Origin: Wenzhouxiangellaceae bacterium
GTDB taxonomy: Bacteria > Pseudomonadota > Gammaproteobacteria > Xanthomonadales > Wenzhouxiangellaceae
Direction: 5' to 3'
Length of the DNA stretch: 14,906 nucleotides
Assembly (NCBI GenBank): GCA_023258355.1
Contig: JALQZL010000028.1
Location: 1-14,906 of the forward strand
In this document: positions 1-7,476 of the stretch, in pieces
How positions within the stretch are numbered: position 1 is the first letter of the stretch
How the letters are laid out: the number at the start of each line of letters is the position of its first letter
The notes under the pieces: generated by a model
What the model saw: the letters and a program-made list of their open reading frames with translations, nothing else
Databases searched by the model: none
What the model was told of the DNA's origin: nothing
Made by a program: the position numbers and the translations under genes

Positions 1-554
1 ACTTGGCTGACAATGATGTTGGTGAGGTGATTAAGCAAGCCACTCTAGATGCCTTTGGCCGTCTTGATCTGCTGGTGAACAATGCCTCAAGCTTCTATCC
101 AACACCAGTGCATCAGACCACACATGACCAGTGGGAGGATTTGATGATTTCAAATCTCCAAGGCCCTTTCTTGGTCTCTCAGGCCTGTGCGCCTGCCTTG
201 AGTGCGCATCAAGGATGCATCATCAATTTAGTCGACATCCACGCCATGGTCCCCTTAAAAGACCATGTCCCCTACGTGTCGGCGAAGGCAGGATTGATTA
301 TGCAAACCAAAGCACTCGCCAAGGATTTGGCGCCTGAGATCCGTGTCAATGCAGTCGCCCCAGGCTCGATCTTGTGGCCAGAGGCTGAAGTTGGCGATAC
401 TGAGAAACAAAAAGCCATGCTTGAGAAGATTCCGTTAGCACGACAAGGTGAACCTATGGATATTGCCAAAGCAGTCGCTTTCTTGGGACTGGACGCGAGC
501 TATGTGACAGGACAAGTGTTGGCTGTTGATGGTGGGCGATTGCTCAACATGTAA
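1..554 (+). CDS. Pteridine reductase, short-chain dehydrogenase family (5' partial)
   Basis: This is the C-terminal 183 or so residues of an NAD(P)H-dependent short-chain dehydrogenase. The reading frame is open to the left edge (codons start at base 3), so the cofactor-binding N terminus with the TGxxxR/G motif lies outside the window. Visible motifs, counted from base 3, are NNASSFYPTP (26-35), Asp78 in the INLVDIHA strand, and Tyr91/Lys95 in YVSAK. In ordinary members a Ser sits where Asp78 is. An Asp 13 residues before the catalytic Tyr, together with NNASSFYPTP, is the hallmark of pteridine reductases (PTR1/FolM type), which reduce dihydropterins and dihydrofolate. The C terminus VTGQVLAVDGG is the usual family end. 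The gene converges on a minus-strand operon containing folB and folK with an 8-base gap, which fits a pterin/folate role. FolM-like dihydromonapterin reductase is the most likely specific function, but that is inferred. Confidence 0.88.
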   Translation, partial: LADNDVGEVIKQATLDAFGRLDLLVNNASSFYPTPVHQTTHDQWEDLMISNLQGPFLVSQACAPALSAHQGCIINLVDIHAMVPLKDHVPYVSAKAGLIMQTKALAKDLAPEIRVNAVAPGSILWPEAEVGDTEKQKAMLEKIPLARQGEPMDIAKAVAFLGLDASYVTGQVLAVDGGRLLNM

Positions 555-562
555 CGACACGC

Positions 563-1138
563 CTAGGCAGTGGCCTCCTTAATTAAGCCACTGATTGTTC
601 GAAAATCTGGATGGTCAGCTCGTCCCATCAGTTCAAAGAGCGCCATTTCAACACAACTAGCGACCGCGCCTGCCTGATACATCCTTTTTAAACCAATGGC
701 TTTATTCTCAGCCTGCCTGCTGGAAATCGCATCTTCAATCACATGCACGTGATGACCTCTTTCAAGCAGGGTGGATGCTGTCTGCCATACACAGACATGT
801 GTTTCAATGCCAGCCAGCAGGATGTGCGTGCGTTGACTTTCTTCTATCGCCTCTGACAGTGGCTTGTCCTCACAGCAACCAAAGCTGACCTTGTGTCGGG
901 GTTCGACCATCTCTAAGACCTCAGTCAATTCATCAACCGTGCCGCCCAGCTTGTCAGGGACTTGCTCTGCCCAAATGATAGGCACCTTGAGTATTTGCAG
1001 TGCTTGGATGAGGAGTCGTTGCTGTCGAATCATCGCCTCACTGTGATGCATTAGGCGAGCCAAGCGGCCTTGGACGTCGACTAAGACCATCATGGCATTA
1101 TCAACATTGGGATGAAGGCGGGCTGAGTCTAGGGTCAT
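563..1138 (-). CDS. Isochorismatase-like cysteine hydrolase
   Basis: This 191-residue protein has the isochorismatase/cysteine hydrolase fold. The expected catalytic triad is visible: Asp21 in VLVDVQGRL, Lys83 in RHKVSFGCC, and Cys116 in LLAGIETHVCVWQTA. The line HVHVIEDAISSRQAENKAIGL and the C-terminal FELMGRADHPDFRTISGLIK resemble the YcaC/ISOC1-like branch rather than true isochorismatase or nicotinamidase. It lacks the aryl-carrier domain of siderophore isochorismatases. The substrate cannot be read from sequence; members hydrolyse small amides or esters. The gene is the last of a minus-strand run tsaD, folB, folK, hydrolase. Its ATG overlaps the folK stop in an ATGA, implying translational coupling, so a link to pterin or folate metabolism or repair is possible but unproven. 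Confidence 0.85.
   Translation of the reverse strand: MTLDSARLHPNVDNAMMVLVDVQGRLARLMHHSEAMIRQQRLLIQALQILKVPIIWAEQVPDKLGGTVDELTEVLEMVEPRHKVSFGCCEDKPLSEAIEESQRTHILLAGIETHVCVWQTASTLLERGHHVHVIEDAISSRQAENKAIGLKRMYQAGAVASCVEMALFELMGRADHPDFRTISGLIKEATA
568..593 (+). terminator. Possible hairpin after the pteridine reductase gene
   Basis: There is a perfect 7-bp inverted repeat, CAGTGGC (568-574) and GCCACTG (587-593), with a 12-base AT-rich loop. It begins 14 bases after the stop codon of the pteridine reductase gene and lies inside the last codons of the convergent hydrolase gene. The bases that follow (ATTGTT) are only weakly T-rich, so it is at best a poor intrinsic terminator. It could equally be chance within coding sequence. 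Confidence 0.25.
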
Positions 1139-1635
1139 GGCAAGGGCCTCTCAGAAACTAAGGTGTGTTCATAGATAGCACGGTCACCCGTGAATGTATC
1201 CCAAAGCATTTGGTACGTCTGATGGGTGCCGGGGTGGCAAAGCGTCGGTGCCAGGTCTGCCAATGGCTTAAGGACATGGGCGTATTGAGTAATTTCATCT
1301 CTGGGTAGGCTCAAGCCATCGAAGGTGCCTACCTTATCGTCATAGAGCAAAATATCAATATCCAATACCCGATCAGAAAATTTCGGCTGACTGCGGTCTC
1401 GCCCACACTGATCTTCCAAGACTGTCATCAGCTCTTTGATCTCACCCACTTCCCTATCGGTCTGTATGCAAGTGACCGCATTTAAGAAATCATCCCCATC
1501 AAAGCCAACAGCCACAGAGCGATAAATGGGTGAACACGCAACATCCCCAAAGTGCTTCGTAAGCGCTTTCAGTGCCCAGCTAATGTGATAGTCGGGCGCT
1601 TTATTGCTGCCAAGTCCAAGGTAGACCGTGGCCAT
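1135..1635 (-). CDS. folK: 2-amino-4-hydroxy-6-hydroxymethyldihydropteridine pyrophosphokinase
   Basis: HPPK transfers pyrophosphate from ATP to 6-hydroxymethyl-7,8-dihydropterin, the step before dihydropteroate synthase in folate synthesis. The 166-residue length is typical. Visible family marks are the N-terminal VYLGLGSN, the pterin-contacting VGFDGDDFLNAV loop (43-54), the Arg-rich loop near CGRDRSQPKF (77-86), and the signature around SDRVLDIDILLYDD with the two Mg-binding Asp residues 92 and 94. The conserved LPRDEITQYAHVLKPLADLAP tail is also present. The ATG directly follows the TAA of folB (TAAATG) and is preceded by GGAG about 9 bases upstream, inside folB. It overlaps the hydrolase gene by 4 bases. 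FolB and FolK catalyse consecutive steps, so the coupling makes sense. Confidence 0.96.
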   Translation of the reverse strand: MATVYLGLGSNKAPDYHISWALKALTKHFGDVACSPIYRSVAVGFDGDDFLNAVTCIQTDREVGEIKELMTVLEDQCGRDRSQPKFSDRVLDIDILLYDDKVGTFDGLSLPRDEITQYAHVLKPLADLAPTLCHPGTHQTYQMLWDTFTGDRAIYEHTLVSERPLP

Positions 1636-2004
1636 TTACGGTTGCTCCAACGGCCTTCGTCCACGCTCAATCAGAATACCCACTGAGCGAGAGCCTCGGA
1701 CAGCACCAGGTTTGTCTAAGCGAAGCTTGATCCAATCTACGGGGAACTCATTGAGGATGATCTCAGCACAGCGTTCTGCCAAAGTTTCAACCAAGCCAAA
1801 CTCAGACTTTTCGACAAACCCAATCAGACGTTTGGCTACTGATTTGTAGTCTAAGGTGTCATCAATATGATCAGTCATTGCGGCTCGGCGGACATCGGCA
1901 TTCATCTCAATGTTCAAGCGCACGGTTTGCTTGATCTCTCGTTCCCAATCAAAGATACCAATCACAGTTTCGATATCTAGATCACTGATAAAAACAATAT
2001 CCAT
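1636..2004 (-). CDS. folB: Dihydroneopterin aldolase
   Basis: FolB cleaves 7,8-dihydroneopterin to 6-hydroxymethyldihydropterin and glycolaldehyde. The protein is 122 residues, the usual length. It starts MDIVFISDLDIETVIGIFDWER, which is the canonical FolB beginning, and carries the catalytic-site Glu73 in VETLAE and Lys98 in LDKPGAVRGSRSVGI. The frame is open further upstream to 2148, but that extension runs inside tsaD and resembles nothing in the family. The start at 2004 also has a strong ribosome binding site (TAAGGAGTGA). The product feeds FolK, whose gene follows without a gap. The gene lies 37 bases downstream of tsaD on the same strand. Confidence 0.96.
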   Translation of the reverse strand: MDIVFISDLDIETVIGIFDWEREIKQTVRLNIEMNADVRRAAMTDHIDDTLDYKSVAKRLIGFVEKSEFGLVETLAERCAEIILNEFPVDWIKLRLDKPGAVRGSRSVGILIERGRRPLEQP

Positions 2005-2008
2005 TTCA

Positions 2009-2014
2009 CTCCTT
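2009..2014 (-). promoter_or_regulatory. Ribosome binding site fixing the folB start
   Basis: On the minus strand, AAGGAG within TAAGGAGTGA lies 4 bases before the ATG at 2004. It is one of the strongest Shine-Dalgarno matches in the window and rules against the longer upstream open frame. Confidence 0.8.
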
Positions 2015-2041
2015 AGGTCTGTTGACTGGCTATTCTGGGGT

Positions 2042-3046
2042 TTAAGTGATTCTTGGTGACTTGAGTTCATCCAATGGCCAACGAGGCCGGACCTTAATTT
2101 TGCCATCCATGACCCCTTCATGGCGGCGATGCCATCCTGCCCATGCAATCATCGCACCATTATCGGTGCAGAGTTCTGGCCTGGGGTAATACACCCGCGA
2201 GGGAAGCGCGGCATCCAGTGCTTGGCGCAGGTGGGTGTTGGCACTGACACCGCCGGCCATGACCAGACGTTCTAGGCCGGTTTGCTTCAAGGCCCGCTTG
2301 CACTTGATGACAATCGTGTCCACCACCGCCTGCTCGAAGCCAGCGGCGATGTCTGGGTAATCTGATGGTTGGCACTGGCCAATCAGCCCGCGGGTGTGGG
2401 TTTTGAGGCCTGAGAAGCTGAAGTCCAGTCCTGGTCGATTAACCATAGGCCTTGGGAATTCGAAGCGGTTAGGATCACCAGCCAGTGCCATTTGCGCCAC
2501 TTCCTGACCGCCAGGAAAGCCCAGGCCCAGTAAACGGGCTGTTTTGTCAAAGGCCTCACCCGCTGCATCATCGAGCGTCTCGCCGAGAATGGTGTACTCT
2601 CCAGGCCCCTGAACCTCAACCAATAGGGTATGCCCCCCAGAGACCAGAAGGGCAACGAAAGGGAACTCAGGGGCAGGGTCGTCGAGCAGGGGGGATAGGA
2701 GGTGGCCCTCCATATGGTGTATGCCGATGGCGGGTATGCCCAGCGCTTGGGCCATGGAGACCGCTGTGGAGGCACCAACCAACAGCGCCCCTGCCAAGCC
2801 CGGCCCTTGGGTGTAGGCAATGGCATCTAGACCCTTTGGGCTGATATCAGCGGCCTTCAGGACCTCATCAATCATGCCCGGAAGCTTCCTCAAGTGGTCT
2901 CGAGAGGCCAATTCAGGCACCACCCCGCCGTATTGCTCATGATCCACCTGAGTGTAGACCCGCTCACACACCACCCCCTGGCCTGCCTGAAACAGCGCTA
3001 CCCCAGTCTCATCACATGAGGTTTCAATACCCAGAATGCTTTGCAT
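2042..3046 (-). CDS. tsaD: tRNA N6-adenosine threonylcarbamoyltransferase TsaD
   Basis: TsaD (formerly Gcp/YgjD) works with TsaB and TsaE to transfer the threonylcarbamoyl group onto A37 of ANN-decoding tRNAs, forming t6A in the cytoplasm. The 334-residue length matches bacterial TsaD. Visible are the N-terminal ILGIETSCDETGVAL, the YTQGPGLAGALLVG loop, the metal-binding HMEGH (His111, His115), VSGGHT, the GEAFDK segment, FSFSGLKT, and the C-terminal CTDNGAMIAWAG containing the third metal ligand Asp. It is divergent from rpsU, the arrangement found in many gammaproteobacteria. Its ATG lies inside the -35 region of the rpsU promoter. It probably heads the run with folB, folK and the hydrolase. 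In Pseudomonas a plsY gene lies between tsaD and folB; here it is absent. Confidence 0.97.
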   Translation of the reverse strand: MQSILGIETSCDETGVALFQAGQGVVCERVYTQVDHEQYGGVVPELASRDHLRKLPGMIDEVLKAADISPKGLDAIAYTQGPGLAGALLVGASTAVSMAQALGIPAIGIHHMEGHLLSPLLDDPAPEFPFVALLVSGGHTLLVEVQGPGEYTILGETLDDAAGEAFDKTARLLGLGFPGGQEVAQMALAGDPNRFEFPRPMVNRPGLDFSFSGLKTHTRGLIGQCQPSDYPDIAAGFEQAVVDTIVIKCKRALKQTGLERLVMAGGVSANTHLRQALDAALPSRVYYPRPELCTDNGAMIAWAGWHRRHEGVMDGKIKVRPRWPLDELKSPRIT

Positions 3047-3070
3047 GTTGGCCTGCCTGCGAGTTATAAT
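3041..3070 (+). promoter_or_regulatory. Sigma70-type promoter of the rpsU-dnaG-rpoD operon
   Basis: TTGCAT (3041-3046), an 18-base spacer and a perfect TATAAT (3065-3070) lie 40 bases before the rpsU ATG. The -35 overlaps the tsaD start codon on the other strand. A small dyad, GTGGA-CTT-TCCAC (3072-3084), covers the expected transcription start near 3077. The complementary strand of the -10 reads TTATAA, so a weak overlapping promoter for tsaD is possible. No LexA-type CTGT-N8-ACAG box, known from the E. coli rpsU promoter, is seen. Confidence 0.7.
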
Positions 3071-3110
3071 GGTGGACTTTCCACTAATTTAACATCTTGG
3101 ATGGATATCA

Positions 3111-3326
3111 ATGCCCAGCGTTAAAGTAAAAGAAAACGAGCCATTTGAATACGCATTACGCCGTTTCAAGCGCTCTTGTGAAAAAGCCGGTGTCGTCTCA
3201 GAGAGCCGCCGACGCGAGTTTTTCGAGAAGCCAACTCAAGAGAGAAAGCGCAAGAAAGCAGCGGCTGTGAAACGTCATTTGCGTAAAATCTCGCGTGAGC
3301 GGGTGAATCGTCGCCGTTTGTACTGA
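3111..3326 (+). CDS. rpsU: 30S ribosomal protein bS21
   Basis: The 71-residue, strongly basic protein is a full-length bS21 (MPSVKVKENEPFEYALRRFK at the start, RVNRRRLY at the end). It binds the 30S platform near the 3' end of 16S rRNA and helps initiation. It is the first gene of the macromolecular synthesis operon that also carries primase and the main sigma factor. It is followed after 42 bases by gatB/yqeY. In E. coli a terminator between rpsU and dnaG lowers expression of the downstream genes; here I see no hairpin with a T-run in that gap. Confidence 0.98.
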   Translation: MPSVKVKENEPFEYALRRFKRSCEKAGVVSESRRREFFEKPTQERKRKKAAAVKRHLRKISRERVNRRRLY

Positions 3327-3368
3327 GTTCATTGTACTGCTTCTCGCCAGTTCTGGGTATCTAAGCCC

Positions 3369-3827
3369 ATGTCGATCAAAGAACGCCTACTAGACGATAT
3401 CAAGCAAGCCATGAAGGCGGGCGAAAAAGCGCGCCTGAAAACCTTGCGCATGGCCTCGGCCGCCCTCAAGCAAAAAGAAGTCGATGAGCGCATCAGCCTA
3501 GATGATGCCGCTGTGCTCGCAGTCATAGAGAAAATGGTGAAACAGCGTCGCGACTCCATTGAGCAGTATGTTCAAGGCGGTCGTCCTGAATTGGCTGAGA
3601 TCGAAGAGGCTGAGATTGCAATCTTGCAAACTTACCTGCCCGAAGCCTTGAGCGAAGATGAGTTGGTAGCTTTGATTGATGAAGCCATCAGCCAATCAGA
3701 CGCCACAGGCATGGCAGCGATGGGTGGCATCATGGCTGCCCTAAAACCTAAAATCCAAGGGCGCGCGGACATGCGTGAGGTCTCAAATCAGGTCAGGGCT
3801 CGATTGGGCCAAGCGACTGCCGGGTAG
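3369..3827 (+). CDS. GatB/YqeY domain-containing protein
   Basis: This 152-residue protein is a stand-alone YqeY/Aim41-like domain. The visible family features are the N-terminal helix MSIKERLLDDIKQAMKAGEK, LRMASAALKQKEVDE, the MVKQRRDSIEQY helix, the AEIAILQTYLPEALSEDEL hinge, and the C-terminal GxMGGIMAALKPKIQGRADMREVSNQVR. The C-terminal half resembles the tRNA-binding tail domain of GatB, the amidotransferase subunit, but no amidotransferase catalytic part is present. The molecular function is not established; a link to tRNA-dependent amidation is assumed from homology. Its position between rpsU and dnaG is the same as in Pseudomonas. The gene ends 12 bases before the dnaG start, so the genes are surely co-transcribed. 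Confidence 0.93.
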   Translation: MSIKERLLDDIKQAMKAGEKARLKTLRMASAALKQKEVDERISLDDAAVLAVIEKMVKQRRDSIEQYVQGGRPELAEIEEAEIAILQTYLPEALSEDELVALIDEAISQSDATGMAAMGGIMAALKPKIQGRADMREVSNQVRARLGQATAG

Positions 3828-3839
3828 CCGGTATCGATT

Positions 3840-5573
3840 TTGGCTGGCCGAATACCGGAATCTTTCATTGAAACGCTCTTAGAGCGTGTGGACATTGTTG
3901 AAGTGGTCGGTTCGCGCTTGTCACTGAAACCCACGGGTCGAGGTGAGCACAAAGCACTGTGTCCCTTTCACGACGAAAAAACCCCATCATTCACAGTGAG
4001 TGGTCAAAAGCAGTTCTATCACTGCTTTGGCTGCGGTGCTCATGGCACGGCGGTGGGCTTTTTAATGCAGCACGACGGCCTTGATTTTCCGCTGGCCATT
4101 GAAGAGTTGGCTCAGATGGCTGGGTTGCCCGTACCGAGAGAGGCAGGTGCGCCTGGTACTGAGCGGCATGATCGTCTCTACGAGGCTCTGGCCATGGCTC
4201 AGCAGTGGTTTAGAAAGCACTTAGGCGCCAACGAGGGTGCCAAGAATTACCTGAAAAACCGTGGTTTTGATAAACAGACGGTCGATGAGTTTGGCATTGG
4301 GTATGCCCCAGATGCTTGGCAAGGCTTGGCTGATCATCTGACTCAGGAGGGGTTCGAGGTCAAAACCTTGGAAAAAGCAGGGTTGGTCACTTTACGTAAC
4401 GGCCGGCCCATGGATAAGTTTAGAGATCGCGTGATGTTTCCTATCCATGACCGCCGTGGCCGTGTCATCGCTTTTGGTGGTCGTGCCTTGCAAGATCAAG
4501 GGCCGAAGTATATGAACTCGCCCGAGACACCCATCTTTCATAAAGGCCGTGAGTTATATCGGCTGTATCAAGTCAGACAAGGGGGGTTACCAGAACGGAT
4601 TTTGGTGGTGGAGGGCTATATGGATGCCGCTGCACTGCATCAGTTCGGTGTGAGTGAGGCCGTCGCCACTTTGGGGACAGCAGTGACGCCAGATCATTTG
4701 GATCTCTTGTTCAGGGCCACGGCTGTGGTGGTCTTTTGTTTTGATGGTGACCGAGCGGGGCGACAAGCCGCCTGGCGGGGACTGGAAACGGCACTGTCTG
4801 TTTTAAAAGACAACCGAGAGGTCAGATTCCTGTTCCTACCTGAAGGGGAGGACCCAGACAGTGTGGTTCGTACACACGGCAAAGACGCCTTTGAAGCACT
4901 TTTAGACCAAGCCAAGCCACTGTCGCGCTTTTTCTTTGACCAGTTAAGCACGCAGGTGGATATGCAGACACTGGAGGGTCGAGCCAGATTGGTGGCTTTG
5001 GCAGAGCCTTATCTTCAAAAGTTACCCGACAGTCCTTATGCGGTGATGATGCGTTCAGAGTTGGGTCGTTTAAGCGGTCATCAAGTCAAAGCCAGTGTGA
5101 GTCCTCCCAGCATCTCCAGCGGGTTGTCAGGCGGGGATGCCGAGAAACCATTGACTTTGGTCCAATACGCTGTGGCCCTACTGGTCCAGCGCCCTGAATT
5201 AGCCCAAGCGGTGAATTGGTCTGTGATCACGTCTTCAGAAAGTGGCCAAGATCAGCTTAAAGGGTTGAATTTCTTGAAGGAATTGATTGATTTTTGTCAG
5301 GCCAAACCCCATCTTTCCACAGCAAACCTTCTAGAATTATGGCGAGATCGTAAAGAAACGCCCCATTTGGCCAAATTGGCCGCTCGCGAGGTGTGTTCGG
5401 ATTTTGATGCAATGCCTCAGGCTTTGGCTGAAACCTTAGGTAGAATAGGGGATCTACAAAGAAAAGCGCGGGTGCGTGAACTCCAGCAGGCCCAGATGTT
5501 AGAGGGAGGCTTGGATGAGGAACGGACCCGTGAATTGCGCGAGTTATTGCAGGCCCGCTCACAGGCACATTAA
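3840..5573 (+). CDS. dnaG: DNA primase
   Basis: DnaG makes RNA primers at the replication fork and contacts the DnaB helicase. At 577 residues it is of normal length. Domains in order: the CHC2 zinc-binding domain with Cys41, His44, Cys62 and Cys65 (CPFHDEKTPSF...FYHCFGCGAHG); the RNA polymerase core with FRDRVMFPIHDRRGRVIAFGGR (194-215); the Toprim segment with Glu258 in VVEGYMDAAAL and Asp302/Asp304 in FDGDRAGRQAA; and a more divergent helicase-interaction domain from about residue 430. The start is TTG: translation from it gives MAGRIPESFIETLLERVDIV, matching the conserved family N terminus, and no nearby ATG or GTG fits. No clear Shine-Dalgarno precedes it, which would keep primase synthesis low in an operon that also makes abundant bS21 and RpoD. 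Confidence 0.98.
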   Translation: MAGRIPESFIETLLERVDIVEVVGSRLSLKPTGRGEHKALCPFHDEKTPSFTVSGQKQFYHCFGCGAHGTAVGFLMQHDGLDFPLAIEELAQMAGLPVPREAGAPGTERHDRLYEALAMAQQWFRKHLGANEGAKNYLKNRGFDKQTVDEFGIGYAPDAWQGLADHLTQEGFEVKTLEKAGLVTLRNGRPMDKFRDRVMFPIHDRRGRVIAFGGRALQDQGPKYMNSPETPIFHKGRELYRLYQVRQGGLPERILVVEGYMDAAALHQFGVSEAVATLGTAVTPDHLDLLFRATAVVVFCFDGDRAGRQAAWRGLETALSVLKDNREVRFLFLPEGEDPDSVVRTHGKDAFEALLDQAKPLSRFFFDQLSTQVDMQTLEGRARLVALAEPYLQKLPDSPYAVMMRSELGRLSGHQVKASVSPPSISSGLSGGDAEKPLTLVQYAVALLVQRPELAQAVNWSVITSSESGQDQLKGLNFLKELIDFCQAKPHLSTANLLELWRDRKETPHLAKLAAREVCSDFDAMPQALAETLGRIGDLQRKARVRELQQAQMLEGGLDEERTRELRELLQARSQAH

Positions 5574-5591
5574 ACACGGTAATTGAAATTT

Positions 5592-7466
5592 ATGGAAACC
5601 ACGTCTCAGCAACAATCCCAGCTCAAGCAGCTCATTGAGAAAGGCCGCGAGCAAGGTCATTGGTTGACTTATGCCCAAGTCAATGACCACTTGCCTGATG
5701 ATATCGTCGACGCCGAGCAGATCGAAGACATCATCAACATGATCAATGACATGGGCATCAAGGTGTTTGAAGAAGCGCCGGAAGATGCTGATGCGCTGAT
5801 TCTCAATGACTCGGCCAGTACAGACTCTGATGACGAGACCGCGCAGCAAGAAGCTGAGGCGGCACTGGCAGCGGTTGAAACTGAGTTAGGTCGGACCACC
5901 GATCCTGTCCGCATGTACATGCGCGAAATGGGTACTGTGGACCTGCTAACACGCGAAGATGAGAAAGCCATCGCCAAGCGCATTGAGGATGGACTGAATG
6001 ACGTCAACATGTCGCTATCCCGTTTCCCTGGCACGATGGAAGCTTTGCTAGAAGAGGCGCAAGCCTGGCGTGATGGTAACCTCCGTCTGAATGAATTGAT
6101 CAGTGGCTTTATTGATCCCACGCTACTGGCTGAAATGGACTTGATTTCTGAAGACACCATGGAAGCTGCCGTGGAGCAAGAAGCCGAGTATCGGGACGAT
6201 GAAGAAATTGATGAGGATGAAGAAGAGCGTCCAGCACCTACCGTCAATACGGGCCCAGATCCAGAGCAAGTGAGCCAATTTTTTGGTGAGCTTGAGGAGA
6301 TGTATCAACACTACATCAAGCTTTATGACCGTTATGGCCCCAACGGCAAGCGTACCAATGAGCTGAAAGACCAGATTTCCGAACAGTTCATGCGCTTAAA
6401 ACTGCCACCACGCATGTTTGATTTCTTAGTCAACCGCATGCGTTTCCAAGTGGCGATCATTCGTGATGTCGAACGTGAAATCATGACCATCTGCACGGAT
6501 GATTGCGGGATGCCAAAGAAAGATTTCTTGCAAAGCTTTCAAGACAACGAGACCTCGACCAACTGGTTAAATGGACTGGTCAGAAGAAAAGCACCTTGGG
6601 CCACCAAGATCAAAGCGCGCAAAGCGGATATTGCAGAATTACAAAAACGTCTTGCCAATTTTGAGAACATGAACCGAGTCACCATTGCTGAGCTAAGAGA
6701 GCTCAATCGGTGCATGACCATTGGTGAAGCCCGTGCCAGACGCGCTAAAAAAGAAATGGTTGAAGCCAACTTGAGACTGGTCATCTCCATTGCCAAGAAG
6801 TACACCAACCGTGGCCTTCAGTTCTTGGATCTTATTCAAGAAGGCAATATTGGCTTGATGAAAGCGGTGGATAAGTTTGAATACCGCCGAGGTTATAAGT
6901 TTTCTACCTACGCGACCTGGTGGATCAGGCAGGCCATCACGCGCTCCATCGCAGATCAGGCAAGAACCATTCGTATCCCTGTCCACATGATTGAGACCAT
7001 CAACAAACTCAATAGAATTTCGCGACAAATGCTTCAAGAGATGGGTCGTGAGCCGACCGCTGAAGAGTTGGCCAAAGAGATGGAGATGCCTGAAGATAAG
7101 GTCCGCAAGGTGTTAAAGATTGCCAAAGAGCCTATCTCCATGGAAACGCCCATTGGCGATGATGAAGATTCGCATTTAGGTGATTTTATTGAGGATTTGA
7201 ATATCCTCTCGCCTGTGGAAACGGCGACAACAACAGGGCTGACGGATACCGTCACAAAAGTGCTCGGTGGCTTGACGCCTAGAGAAGCGAAGGTGCTGAG
7301 AATGCGCTTTGGGATTGATATGAACACAGACCACACCTTAGAAGAAGTGGGCAAGCAGTTTGATGTCACCCGAGAGCGGATTCGCCAAATAGAAGCCAAA
7401 GCGTTGCGTAAACTTCGTCATCCGACACGCTCGGAGCAATTGAGAAGTTTTCTAGACGCAGACTAA
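5592..7466 (+). CDS. rpoD: RNA polymerase primary sigma factor RpoD (sigma70)
   Basis: RpoD directs RNA polymerase to housekeeping promoters. The protein is 624 residues. Region 1.1 begins METTSQQQSQLKQLIEKGREQG, close to the E. coli N terminus, which supports the ATG at 5592 over an in-frame TTG three codons upstream. Next come region 1.2 (TDPVRMYMREMGTVDLLTREDE), a non-conserved region with an acidic DDEEIDEDEEE tract, regions 2.1-2.4 (NLRLVISIAKKYTNRGLQFLDLIQEGNIGLMKAVDKF onward through YKFSTYATWWIRQAITR), region 3, and region 4.2 with the helix-turn-helix HTLEEVGKQFDVTRERIRQIEAKAL. It is the last gene of the operon, 18 bases after dnaG, and faces convergent aroB. Confidence 0.98.
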   Translation: METTSQQQSQLKQLIEKGREQGHWLTYAQVNDHLPDDIVDAEQIEDIINMINDMGIKVFEEAPEDADALILNDSASTDSDDETAQQEAEAALAAVETELGRTTDPVRMYMREMGTVDLLTREDEKAIAKRIEDGLNDVNMSLSRFPGTMEALLEEAQAWRDGNLRLNELISGFIDPTLLAEMDLISEDTMEAAVEQEAEYRDDEEIDEDEEERPAPTVNTGPDPEQVSQFFGELEEMYQHYIKLYDRYGPNGKRTNELKDQISEQFMRLKLPPRMFDFLVNRMRFQVAIIRDVEREIMTICTDDCGMPKKDFLQSFQDNETSTNWLNGLVRRKAPWATKIKARKADIAELQKRLANFENMNRVTIAELRELNRCMTIGEARARRAKKEMVEANLRLVISIAKKYTNRGLQFLDLIQEGNIGLMKAVDKFEYRRGYKFSTYATWWIRQAITRSIADQARTIRIPVHMIETINKLNRISRQMLQEMGREPTAEELAKEMEMPEDKVRKVLKIAKEPISMETPIGDDEDSHLGDFIEDLNILSPVETATTTGLTDTVTKVLGGLTPREAKVLRMRFGIDMNTDHTLEEVGKQFDVTRERIRQIEAKALRKLRHPTRSEQLRSFLDAD

Positions 7467-7476
7467 ACGCTACCCC

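Noticed and set aside
2005..2148. Upstream in-frame extension of folB to 2148
   Set aside because: It overlaps the end of tsaD, resembles no FolB N terminus, and the ATG at 2004 has a strong TAAGGAGTGA ribosome binding site and the conserved protein start.
2383..2844. Long open frames on both strands within tsaD (for example 2383-2826 - and 2485-2844 +)
   Set aside because: They are out-of-frame shadows of tsaD with low-complexity Pro/Arg/Trp-rich translations; tsaD itself is intact and well conserved.
3347..3356. Small inverted repeat CCAG-TT-CTGG between rpsU and gatB/yqeY as a terminator
   Set aside because: A two-base loop is too tight, the stem is only 4 bp and no T-run follows.
3332..3363. 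Possible internal promoter TTGTAC...TATCTA before gatB/yqeY
   Set aside because: The spacer is 20 bases and the -10 match is poor (3 of 6).
5583..5591. TTG start of rpoD three codons before the ATG
   Set aside because: The ATG at 5592 gives the conserved RpoD N terminus, and the extra residues MKF are not family-like.
5669..6247. A 192-codon minus-strand frame inside rpoD
   Set aside because: Its Ser-rich translation is the mirror of the acidic Asp/Glu codons of rpoD; no start signal is seen.
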